Positions 1 to 6,448 of a stretch of DNA of 63,438 nucleotides are shown here, in pieces. Source of the stretch: an uncultured Lachnospiraceae bacterium (GTDB lineage Bacteria > Bacillota > Clostridia > Lachnospirales > Lachnospiraceae); the NCBI GenBank assembly GCA_902793685.1, contig CADBEN010000011.1, positions 1-63,438 on the forward strand. The letters are read 5' to 3'. Position 1 is the first letter of the stretch. Each line of letters starts with the position of its first letter. The notes beneath the pieces were generated by a model that had not been told where the DNA came from, did no database searches, and saw only the letters and a list, made by a program, of their open reading frames with translations. The position numbers were made by a program, and so were the translations under genes.

Positions 1-231
1 GCAGTCCAGAAGGAGATGTACATGGTCCGGCATGACTTCCATCGCCAGGATCCTGAACTGGTATTCCTCCGCCAGCTGCTGAAGCATTTCCTTCAGATCT
101 GTATCCACACCATTCTGAAGGATCTGCTTCCGGTACTTCGTGCACCATACGATGTGATACTGCAGGGAATAAACATATCCTCTACCATATGTAAGACCGG
201 TAAACTCAATATTATAAATGCTATTATCCAT
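1..231 (-). CDS. tnpA: IS200/IS605-family transposase TnpA, cut by the window edge
   Basis: Only the first 77 codons lie in the window; the gene runs off the left end. The visible protein has the Y1 (HUH) transposase pattern: YHIVWCTKYRKQIL at about residues 25-38 and MEVMPDHVHLLLD at 64-76, whose H70-V-H72 pair is the metal-binding HUH motif. The catalytic tyrosine would lie off the window. Known members cut and rejoin single-stranded DNA at hairpin ends without target duplication. The start is the ATG at 231; no strong ribosome-binding site precedes it, and the other nearby ATG hits a stop after seven codons. Whether a tnpB/IscB partner follows cannot be seen. Confidence 0.85.
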   Translation of the reverse strand, partial: MDNSIYNIEFTGLTYGRGYVYSLQYHIVWCTKYRKQILQNGVDTDLKEMLQQLAEEYQFRILAMEVMPDHVHLLLDC

Positions 232-325
232 ATTTATATGATACCATATGGGACCCTTGAAAGCAAGGAAAAGCGAATATACGTTCTGTGATCTGGAAAG
301 TAATGTTCCAAAAAATGCCGGCTTA

Positions 326-346
326 CTCATGACTGGAAGTCACGAG
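326..346. repeat. Candidate left-end hairpin of the IS200/IS605 element
   Basis: An imperfect palindrome, CTC-A-TGAC, loop TGGAA, GTCA-C-GAG, sits about 95 nt upstream of tnpA. Subterminal imperfect hairpins at this distance are the ends recognised by Y1 transposases. The exact tip and cleavage tetranucleotide are not resolved, and the element probably ends before the ROK gene stop at 389. Confidence 0.4.
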
Positions 347-388
347 AATGCGCCGGTTCTATTTCAATGTGAGGATCCCGGGACAGGA

Positions 389-1348
389 TCACTGGCCCTG
401 GATCATGGACAGAGCGCCGTAGACCACGGAATCGTCGCCCAGCGCCGCCGCCTTGATCTCGACGGAACTCCGGATGGAGGGCATGCAGTAGCGGTCCACC
501 TGGGCGAGGATCTTCTCCAGGAAGACGTCGGCCATGGCTTCGATGATGCCGCCGCCGTAGATCACGATATCCGGGCTGATGGCGTTGATCATATTGCCGG
601 TGGCGATCGCCATGTAATGGCAGGCGCGGTCGATCGCCTCGACCGTGACGGCATCGTTCGCGATATAGCATTTCTTCAGGGATTTGCTGCGGAAGGTGCC
701 GTTCACCAGCAGGGGTTCCATCATGGTCTTCCTGCCGCGGGAGATCTGCTGGTTGTAGTAGGCGGTCATGCCTTTCTTGCTGGACAGGGCCTCCAGGCAG
801 CCGCGCTGTCCGCAGCCGCAGAGCGGGCCTTCCGGCTCCAGGACCATATGTCCGAGCTCGCCGCCCTTGAATTCATTTCCGGTGAACAGCCGTCCGTCCA
901 GGATCAGGCCGCCGCCCATGCCGGTGCCGATGAAGAAGCCGACAACGTTCTTGTAGCCCTTGGCGGCGCCGTACTTATACTCGCCGAGGACACCCACGTT
1001 CACGTCGTTCCCGATGTAGAAGGGGACGCCGAACTTCTTCTGGATCGGGGTGCGGATATCATAGTCTCTCCAGGGAAGGTTCGGGGAGAAGAGGACGATG
1101 CCGGAAGCGGAGTTGATGACGCCGGGAGCTCCGGCGGAGATCGCGTTGATCTGCTTTTTCTTGATGCCGGATTCCCTGATCATCTCATCGACGATGCCGA
1201 TGATGACTTCTTCGATGTTTTCGGCAGCGTCCCCGCCGGAACGGGTCTTTTTCTTCAGCCGGTAGATGATCTTCTGGTTGCTGTCGAAAATGACGCCGAG
1301 GATCTTGGTGCCGCCGATGTCGAGACAGATGTTGTATTTTTCAGCCAT
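389..1348 (-). CDS. ROK-family sugar kinase (glucokinase-like)
   Basis: The 319-aa protein phosphorylates a hexose with ATP in the cytoplasm if it follows its family. It shows the N-terminal phosphate loop DIGGTK (residues 10-15), N114-D115 as sugar binding and catalytic base, the glycine-rich ROK stretch GTGMGGG (141-147), and the zinc site H167 with C177, C179 and C184. Length is normal. The start at 1348 is chosen because GGGGGAAAGGA lies just upstream; the frame stays open far further upstream, but that part is shadow. Substrate (glucose, N-acetylmannosamine, fructose) cannot be told from sequence alone. A TATAAT facing this gene lies at 1433-1438. Confidence 0.88.
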   Translation of the reverse strand: MAEKYNICLDIGGTKILGVIFDSNQKIIYRLKKKTRSGGDAAENIEEVIIGIVDEMIRESGIKKKQINAISAGAPGVINSASGIVLFSPNLPWRDYDIRTPIQKKFGVPFYIGNDVNVGVLGEYKYGAAKGYKNVVGFFIGTGMGGGLILDGRLFTGNEFKGGELGHMVLEPEGPLCGCGQRGCLEALSSKKGMTAYYNQQISRGRKTMMEPLLVNGTFRSKSLKKCYIANDAVTVEAIDRACHYMAIATGNMINAISPDIVIYGGGIIEAMADVFLEKILAQVDRYCMPSIRSSVEIKAAALGDDSVVYGALSMIQGQ

Positions 1349-1432
1349 TGGTCCTTTCCCCCTGCAGATATCTGCGGAATGTGATAAGCGCATCGATTCA
1401 GCACCACAGACTCGGGATGCTGATTTAAAAAT

Positions 1433-1490
1433 ATTATAGCATGGAAAAGGTCCGCCTGTGGCAGTCGGAACCCTCTTTCTGTTGTATAAT
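1433..1490. promoter_or_regulatory. Divergent promoter region between the ROK kinase and AEC transporter
   Basis: Two perfect TATAAT hexamers face away from each other: one on the minus strand (1433-1438) towards the ROK gene and one on the plus strand (1485-1490) towards the transporter. Neither has a convincing -35 at 17 bp, so the promoters are a guess from the -10 boxes and the divergent layout. Confidence 0.35.
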
Positions 1491-1573
1491 TGTTGGCAGT
1501 ACAAAAGACAGTCGGCGGCAGAACAAAAGAGAAGAGGGGACTGGGTATCCGGAAGTCCCCGGAAAGGTTTTTT

Positions 1574-2488
1574 ATGAATTCGATCGCGATGATCCTGGTG
1601 CACCAGGTCCTGGTCATGTTTATTCTTGTGGCGGTGGGCTGCGTCCTGTTCCGCACGGGGAAGATCACCCTTGAAGGAAGCAAAACGCTGGGGAATATCC
1701 TGATCTATGTAGCGCTGCCTTCCGTGATCGTGAACAGCTTCCTTATTGAGCGCACGCCGGAAAAGGTCCATGCGCTGGCCATGAGCGCGGCGGCTTCGTT
1801 TCTCTGCATGCTGATCTCCGCCGTGGTCTCCGGGCTTGTCTTCCGTAAAAACGGGGTGGAGGCCTTCGCCTCGACCTTCCCGAACCCCGGGTTTTTCGGC
1901 GTCCCGCTGATCCTTGCCGGCCTTCCGGAGGGTTCGCTTTTCTACGTGGCGTCCTTCATTGCCTTCGTGAACATCGGCCAGTGGACCATCGGCGTCGCGA
2001 TGATGACCGGGGAGAAGGGAGCCTTCAGCCTGAAGCGTCTTCTCCAGGCGCCGTTCTTCGCCGCGACGGCCATCGGTCTGTTCCTGTTCCTTACAGGGGT
2101 CCCGGTGCCGGGACTTTTTCGCACCACGGTCTCGACCCTGGCGTCCGTCAACACCGCCATCGCCATGTTCACCATCGGCGTGTACCTGGCCCGGGTGGAT
2201 TTCGGGGAGATGCTCCGGAAGAAGCGCCTCTACCTGATCGCGGCGGTCCGGCTGCTCCTGATCCCGTTTCTCAGTCTCGCGGTGCTCTGCCTGTTCCGGA
2301 GCGCGGATCTCAATATGCGTCTCGCCGTCCTGATCGTCTCCGCCTGCCCGGTGGGCTCGAACGTCGCGGTCTACGCCCAGCTCCACGGCAGGGACTACGA
2401 GTACGCTGTCCAGACGGTGCTGATCTCCACCGTCCTCAGCATCGTCACCATCCCGCTGATCGTGACCGTCGCAGGAATGGTCTTCTGA
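1574..2488 (+). CDS. AEC-family (auxin efflux carrier-like) transporter
   Basis: A 304-aa integral membrane protein made of about ten hydrophobic segments in two halves, with the family-type glycine/proline-broken helix in GNILIYVALPSVIVNSFL near residues 38-55. AEC permeases move organic acids such as malate or other small anions. The start at 1574 follows GGAAAGG with 6-7 nt spacing; the frame is open upstream from 1490 but that part has no site of its own. It is divergent from the ROK kinase and followed by a strong terminator. Substrate unknown. Confidence 0.85.
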   Translation: MNSIAMILVHQVLVMFILVAVGCVLFRTGKITLEGSKTLGNILIYVALPSVIVNSFLIERTPEKVHALAMSAAASFLCMLISAVVSGLVFRKNGVEAFASTFPNPGFFGVPLILAGLPEGSLFYVASFIAFVNIGQWTIGVAMMTGEKGAFSLKRLLQAPFFAATAIGLFLFLTGVPVPGLFRTTVSTLASVNTAIAMFTIGVYLARVDFGEMLRKKRLYLIAAVRLLLIPFLSLAVLCLFRSADLNMRLAVLIVSACPVGSNVAVYAQLHGRDYEYAVQTVLISTVLSIVTIPLIVTVAGMVF

Positions 2489-2519
2489 GCGGATCCGGGG
2501 CGGCTTCAGACCGAAGACA

Positions 2520-2561
2520 AAGCAGCTTTAGAATGCAAATCCTAAAGCTGCTTCGTTTTTT
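2520..2561 (+). terminator. Intrinsic terminator after the AEC transporter
   Basis: Perfect 12-bp stem AAGCAGCTTTAG (2520-2531) / CTAAAGCTGCTT (2542-2553), 10-nt loop, followed by CGTTTTTT. It also marks the left border of the AT-rich island. Confidence 0.85.
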
Positions 2562-2618
2562 CGAGATGACCTTTCCTGTATAAACAACAAGACCAAGGAA
2601 AACGCGGTCTCAGCAACT

Positions 2619-2690
2619 AACTTGTTTAGGTAATGCGATATAATGAATTGATTGAACTTGTTTAAGTAATATGATATAAATAAATTGAAG
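2619..2690 (+). promoter_or_regulatory. Promoter with a 36-bp-period direct repeat, candidate operator of the HTH-DUF3990 gene
   Basis: Two direct repeats begin at 2619 and 2655, both starting AACTTGTTTARGTAAT; 22 of the first 25 bases agree. The second copy holds a good promoter, TTGAAC (2652-2657), 17 bp, TATAAA (2675-2680); the first carries TATAAT at 2639-2644. Each repeat contains a short dyad (ACTT-GTTT-AAGT in copy 2). A repeated dyad lying between -35 and -10, directly before a gene with an N-terminal HTH, suggests autoregulation; that is inference. Confidence 0.55.
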
Positions 2691-3557
2691 GAGGTGATTA
2701 CAGTAGACTGCAATTTTGCAAAGGATTTAAGAGCGATCAGGGAAATCCTCGGACTTTCGCAAGCTGAATTAGCAGCTCAGCTTGGTGTAGAGCAAGTGAC
2801 CATTTCGAGAAATGAGCTCGGAAAAACAACTCCTTCCGATAAATTGATGGAGCGTGTATATGCATTTGCTTTTCAAAAGAAAATACAGTTAAACCGGCTT
2901 AAGGAAATGCTGTGGACCGAGAATCTTGGGAAACAATATAAACTGCTATTTCATGGCGCGAAAAGTGCTATTGCCGGTGAATTAAGCGTTCGAGCCGGCA
3001 GGACAAACAATGACTTCGGACAAGGATTTTATACGGGTGAACGGTATGACCAGGCAATTTCTTTTGTTTCCGGATTTGACAGATCTTCAGTTTATCTGTT
3101 GAGTTTTGTTGACGTCGGTCTAAAATGCAGACAATATGAGGTGGATCAAAACTGGATGATGACGATTGCTTATTACAGAGGTACGTTGGATAAGTACCGT
3201 GATCATCCTGCCGTAAGAAAACTGAAGCAAGATTCACGGGATTGTGATTATATCATTGCTCCGATTGCTGATAATCGCATGTTCCAGATTATAAATTCAT
3301 TTATCGATGGAGAAATTACGGATGAGCAGTGCAAGCATTGTCTTGCAGCTACCAACCTTGGATTTCAGTATGTTTTTGTAAGTGAAGAATCGATCCGCCA
3401 TGTGAAATTACTGGAACGTTGTTATATAAGCGAAGACGAACGAAAATACTATAAAGATTTCCGGGCCTCAGAAACAAAACTTGGAGATGATAAGGTAAAA
3501 CTTGCCCGGATCACATACAGGGGAAAAGGAAAGTATATAGACGAGATACTGACTTGA
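2685..3557 (+). CDS. HTH (Xre-type) fused to a DUF3990 domain, candidate ADP-ribosyltransferase-fold toxin
   Basis: Residues 11-70 form an Xre-like helix-turn-helix (LSQAELAAQLGVEQVTISR). Residues 87-245 match the DUF3990 layout as I recall it: LLFHGAK at the start, NDFGQGFYTGERYDQA (109-124), CDYIIAPIADNRMF (187-200), then FQYVFVSEE (227-235). H90, Y116 and Q228/E234 are where an ART-fold H-Y-E/Q set would sit. DUF3990 proteins are usually small and paired with a small partner; here the DNA-binding domain is fused to the enzyme-like domain. Starts are unclear: the frame opens at TTG 2685, the strong AAGGAGG at 2688-2694 lies inside it, and no ATG/GTG/TTG sits at normal spacing after it. Codons are AT-rich unlike the neighbours, indicating transfer. 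The activity is inferred. Confidence 0.72.
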   Translation: MKEVITVDCNFAKDLRAIREILGLSQAELAAQLGVEQVTISRNELGKTTPSDKLMERVYAFAFQKKIQLNRLKEMLWTENLGKQYKLLFHGAKSAIAGELSVRAGRTNNDFGQGFYTGERYDQAISFVSGFDRSSVYLLSFVDVGLKCRQYEVDQNWMMTIAYYRGTLDKYRDHPAVRKLKQDSRDCDYIIAPIADNRMFQIINSFIDGEITDEQCKHCLAATNLGFQYVFVSEESIRHVKLLERCYISEDERKYYKDFRASETKLGDDKVKLARITYRGKGKYIDEILT

Positions 3558-3573
3558 AAAAAGGGGCAGGAAA

Positions 3574-4113
3574 ATGAAAGCGATAGATAAAGATGGTCTG
3601 TTGCTGTGTGATGTGCAGGCAAAAACGTTTGAACTGTCTGTTGATAAAACGGAACTTGGCTCGGCGGGTTTCGTGAGGAGATTCATGAACAGCCGAGTGG
3701 CGAAATGGATGGATAACGGTGGCATTCTTTCATCAAATATGCAGCCGTCAGATCTGCTTGAACTTGTGGAGGAGCAATATGGTCCTTCGGAATACGGATC
3801 GAAAAAGTACACGCATAACGAAATGTTCTGGATAGGATATGTGTACAGATATTATTCATATACTTACGAAAAAACTTCTGCAAGCATTTACAGAGAGATA
3901 AAACCGAAAGAACTCAGAGACCTGTACCTGCCTTATCACACTTTGGATCCTTCCCAAGCGATTGAGAGGATCCTGGAAGCCAAAGGAACAAAAGCAGATT
4001 CAGAGAATGACCTGATGCGGCAATATGAAATTTACCGAAAAATTCGCGGCAGTTACGGCGCGCAAGACTCACAAGTGAGTCTTGAAATCGCTGAATCTGC
4101 AGATTCCGAATGA
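3574..4113 (+). CDS. Unrecognised 179-aa partner of the HTH-DUF3990 protein, candidate antitoxin
   Basis: It starts 16 nt after the upstream stop behind GGGGCAGG, so it is co-transcribed. It has no signal peptide or membrane segment and is mixed acidic/basic. A central block, NEMFWIGYVYRYYSYTYEKT (about residues 89-108), followed by KELRDLYLPYHTLDPSQAIE, recalls the layout of the small DUF3791 partners that travel with DUF3990, but I cannot assign the family. The N-terminal 70 residues (FVRRFMNSRVAKWMD) match nothing I know. Same AT-rich base use as its partner. The antitoxin role rests only on gene order. An alternative is an accessory or substrate protein. Confidence 0.55.
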   Translation: MKAIDKDGLLLCDVQAKTFELSVDKTELGSAGFVRRFMNSRVAKWMDNGGILSSNMQPSDLLELVEEQYGPSEYGSKKYTHNEMFWIGYVYRYYSYTYEKTSASIYREIKPKELRDLYLPYHTLDPSQAIERILEAKGTKADSENDLMRQYEIYRKIRGSYGAQDSQVSLEIAESADSE

Positions 4114-4171
4114 AAAACCGTCCCGAAGCACGGGGCAGTTTTGCGTACTGTATCTGGAAACTCCGCAGCAA

Positions 4172-4244
4172 AAAACGGCCCGAGTCCCCCTGACAAAACC
4201 ATCGCAGATCAAAGGTTTTGGAAGGGGGAACTCAGGGCCGTTTT
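4172..4244. repeat. Structured palindromic repeat, short copy
   Basis: A 73-nt near-perfect hairpin: outer stem AAAACGGCCC/GGGCCGTTTT (4172-4181 with 4235-4244), a small internal loop, CCCCC/GGGGG, another small loop, inner stem CAAAACC/GGTTTTG, and apical loop ATCGCAGATCAAA. It lies between the convergent ends of the island and the purine permease, and ends in A and T tracts on both strands, so it could act as a bidirectional terminator. A second copy with the same inner core lies at 27649-27826. Confidence 0.75.
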
Positions 4245-4263
4245 GATTATTGCGGCGGCCGGG

Positions 4264-5664
4264 TCACAGCAGGAAGTACTTCAGGATGAACAGCACCGCG
4301 AGGACATACATCAGCGGGTTGATGTTCTTCTCCTTAGCCTTGCCGGACAGAAGATTGATGACCACGTAGGAGATGATCCCGAAGCTGATGCCCTCGGAGA
4401 TGCTGTAGGTGAAGGGCATCGCGATGATGCAGATGTAGCAGGGGATCGCTTCGGTGTAGTCCGAGAAGTTCAGCTGAAGGATCGAGGAGATCATCAGGAA
4501 GCCCACCGCCACCAGCGCCGGTGCCGTCGCGAAGGACGGGATCGCCAGGAAGATGGGGGACAGGAACAGGGACAGACCGAAGAGGATTCCGGAGACCACT
4601 GAAGTCAGACCGGTCCGGCCGCCGGCAGCGACGCCGGAAGCACTCTCTACGAAGGTGGTGATGGTGGAAGTGCCGAACAGAGCGCCGGCGCAGGTGCCGA
4701 CAGCATCGGCCATCAGGGCGCCGCGGACCTTCGGCAGGCGTCCGTCCTTGTCCAGCATGTTTGCCTTGGAGGCAACGCCGATCAGGGTGCCCAGAGTGTC
4801 AAACATGTCGACGAAGAGGAACGCGAACATGACCGTCAGGAATTCCAGCGACACGACCCGGGAGAAATCGATCTTCAGGAAGGTCGGTGCCATGGACGGG
4901 ATGGAGAAACCGGCGGAGAGATCCGGGAGAACACTGTAGATGCCGTTGGCCGGATCAGGGGTGTAGAGACCGGTGAGCTCGCAGATGATCCCGAGGATCC
5001 AGGTGGCGAGGATGCCCCACAGGATGCTGCCCTGGATGTTCTTTACCATGAAGAAGGCAGTGATCAGAATGCCGAGAATGGCGAGGACCACGGTGATGCC
5101 TTCCGTGCGGAAGGTCCCGTTGTCAATGGAAGACTTAAAGGGATAGATGGTGACCAGCGTTGCGCTGTCCACGACGATCTTCGCGTTCTGCAGGCCCAGG
5201 AAGGCGATAAAGAGGCCGATGCCGGTGGACACGGCCCGTTTCAGACAGAGGGGGATGGCGTTGAAGATCGCTTCCCGGACGTTGGTCAGGGAGAGGACGA
5301 TGAACAGAATACCTTCCGCGAAGACTGCCGCCAGCGCCATCTGCCAGGTGTAGCCCATCTGCAGGACGACGGTGTAGGCGAAGTAGGCGTTCAGGCCCAT
5401 GCCTGCGGAAAGAACGAAGGGATAGTTCGCGAGGGCTGCCATCAGGATGCTGGCGAGCATGGATGCCAGTGCCGTTGCGGTGAAAACCGCGCCGCGGTCC
5501 ATTCCGGCTGCGCTCAGGATCCCGGGGTTGACGGCCAGAATGTAGGCCATGGTCATGAAGGTGGTGATTCCGGCGATAAATTCTGTCTTTACTGTGGTCC
5601 CGTGCTCTTTCAGATGAAAGAGACGTTCCAGCAATCCTTCTCTGCTCTCTGTAGCCATCTGCAT
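4264..5664 (-). CDS. NCS2-family purine permease (guanine/hypoxanthine, PbuG/AzgA type)
   Basis: A 466-aa polytopic membrane protein with the AzgA/PbuG start FIAGITTFMTMAYILAVNP (about residues 29-47), then SAGMGLNAYFAYTVV, a mid-protein VDMFDTLGTLIGVA motif and the conserved TSTITTFVESASGVAAGGRT stretch. These proton symporters import guanine, hypoxanthine or adenine. Two starts are possible, ATG 5664 and ATG 5658; AGAGG lies about 3 and 9 nt before them, so 5658 may be the real one. I looked for a purine riboswitch upstream and saw none. It is followed convergently by the palindromic repeat. Confidence 0.9.
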   Translation of the reverse strand: MQMATESREGLLERLFHLKEHGTTVKTEFIAGITTFMTMAYILAVNPGILSAAGMDRGAVFTATALASMLASILMAALANYPFVLSAGMGLNAYFAYTVVLQMGYTWQMALAAVFAEGILFIVLSLTNVREAIFNAIPLCLKRAVSTGIGLFIAFLGLQNAKIVVDSATLVTIYPFKSSIDNGTFRTEGITVVLAILGILITAFFMVKNIQGSILWGILATWILGIICELTGLYTPDPANGIYSVLPDLSAGFSIPSMAPTFLKIDFSRVVSLEFLTVMFAFLFVDMFDTLGTLIGVASKANMLDKDGRLPKVRGALMADAVGTCAGALFGTSTITTFVESASGVAAGGRTGLTSVVSGILFGLSLFLSPIFLAIPSFATAPALVAVGFLMISSILQLNFSDYTEAIPCYICIIAMPFTYSISEGISFGIISYVVINLLSGKAKEKNINPLMYVLAVLFILKYFLL

Positions 5665-5779
5665 TTACCTCTTTCTTTGGAAAATCTGGGGGACGGTCCG
5701 TGTCCGGACAAGGCCGGAAGCGGTGCTGCCGGTCTTATTATACCGCAAACGAAGGCGCATGACAGTGCCAAACAGCACG

Positions 5780-5806
5780 AAAAAGGACTTCCGCAGGCGG
5801 AAGTCC
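5780..5806 (-). terminator. Terminator after the small wall-binding protein gene
   Basis: On the minus strand a perfect 10-bp stem GGACTTCCGC/GCGGAAGTCC with a 2-nt turn is followed by TTTTT. It directly follows the stop of the gene at 5827. Confidence 0.8.
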
Positions 5807-5826
5807 TCAGAATCCGGTATTTTGTT

Positions 5827-6183
5827 TTACCACTCGTGGATCTTTACCATCCGGCCGTCCTCGTCCACATCATAGTTCAGGACCCGGGTGTCTGTCGCGA
5901 GAATGCCGGTCTCGGGATCAAAATAGTACCATTCGCCTTTGATCTTGTCCCATCCACGGTCCATCTCGCCATCCTCGAAGTAGAAGATGTTCTCATCCTC
6001 ATCCTCGACCCAGCCGGTCAGCGGTTCGCCTTCCAGGTCAGTGCAGAACCACTCGCCGTCTTCTTTTTCCAGAATGTAGCTGTCGCTGTCCAGAACGTCA
6101 TGCATGGCGAGTGCAGGTGCGGAGAACGTCATGGAAATGGCGGCTGCAAGCAGAAGCACAGTTTTCAGTTTTCGTAAAAACAT
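5827..6183 (-). CDS. Small secreted protein with cell-wall-binding (choline-binding-like) repeats
   Basis: A 118-aa protein. The start at 6183 is set by GGAGG 8 nt upstream; it gives a signal peptide, KLKTVLLLAAAISMTFSAPALA, with cleavage after ALA. The mature part has aromatic repeats of the CW_binding type: GEWFCTDLEGEPLTGWVED, then NIFYFEDGEMDRGWDKIKGE, then WYYFDPETGILATDT. Such repeats bind wall polymers or serve as a scaffold. It is strongly acidic and carries no catalytic domain. It lies divergent from the glycan operon, and a similar protein is coded at 46830-47558. Confidence 0.75.
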   Translation of the reverse strand: MFLRKLKTVLLLAAAISMTFSAPALAMHDVLDSDSYILEKEDGEWFCTDLEGEPLTGWVEDEDENIFYFEDGEMDRGWDKIKGEWYYFDPETGILATDTRVLNYDVDEDGRMVKIHEW

Positions 6184-6339
6184 CTTGCAGACCTCCTTTC
6201 CCTGAAATTCAGGCATAATAATTACAAGCAGTAATTCTCATTTAATGTGTTCACATTCTATCTCATATTTCCGGGGCTGAAAAGGGGGTTTGAGAGAGTG
6301 TAAGAACATTGTAAGAAAGCTGACGGCGGCCGTCAGAAG

Positions 6340-6368
6340 TTGCGCGGAACCCCCTGATAGGATATACT
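6340..6368 (+). promoter_or_regulatory. Promoter of the surface-glycan operon
   Basis: TTGCGC (6340-6345), 17-bp spacer, TATACT (6363-6368). Predicted start near 6375 leaves a leader of about 75 nt before the TPP-enzyme gene. It is the only good promoter seen before 8-kb of tightly spaced genes. Confidence 0.6.
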
Positions 6369-6448
6369 AAAATAAGATTATTTTTATGTAAATCAGTTCC
6401 GCATCCGGAACAGAATGCGAAATCTCAATATATACAGGAGGGCCGTTC

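Noticed and set aside
389-2386. Very long minus-strand open frame running upstream of the ROK kinase through the AEC transporter
   Set aside because: Only the part up to 1348 has ROK motifs and a ribosome site; the rest is low-complexity R/D/H/E-rich sequence opposite a clear membrane protein gene.
5665-5780. Purine riboswitch expected before the NCS2 permease
   Set aside because: No conserved purine-aptamer core or three-way junction could be found in the leader.
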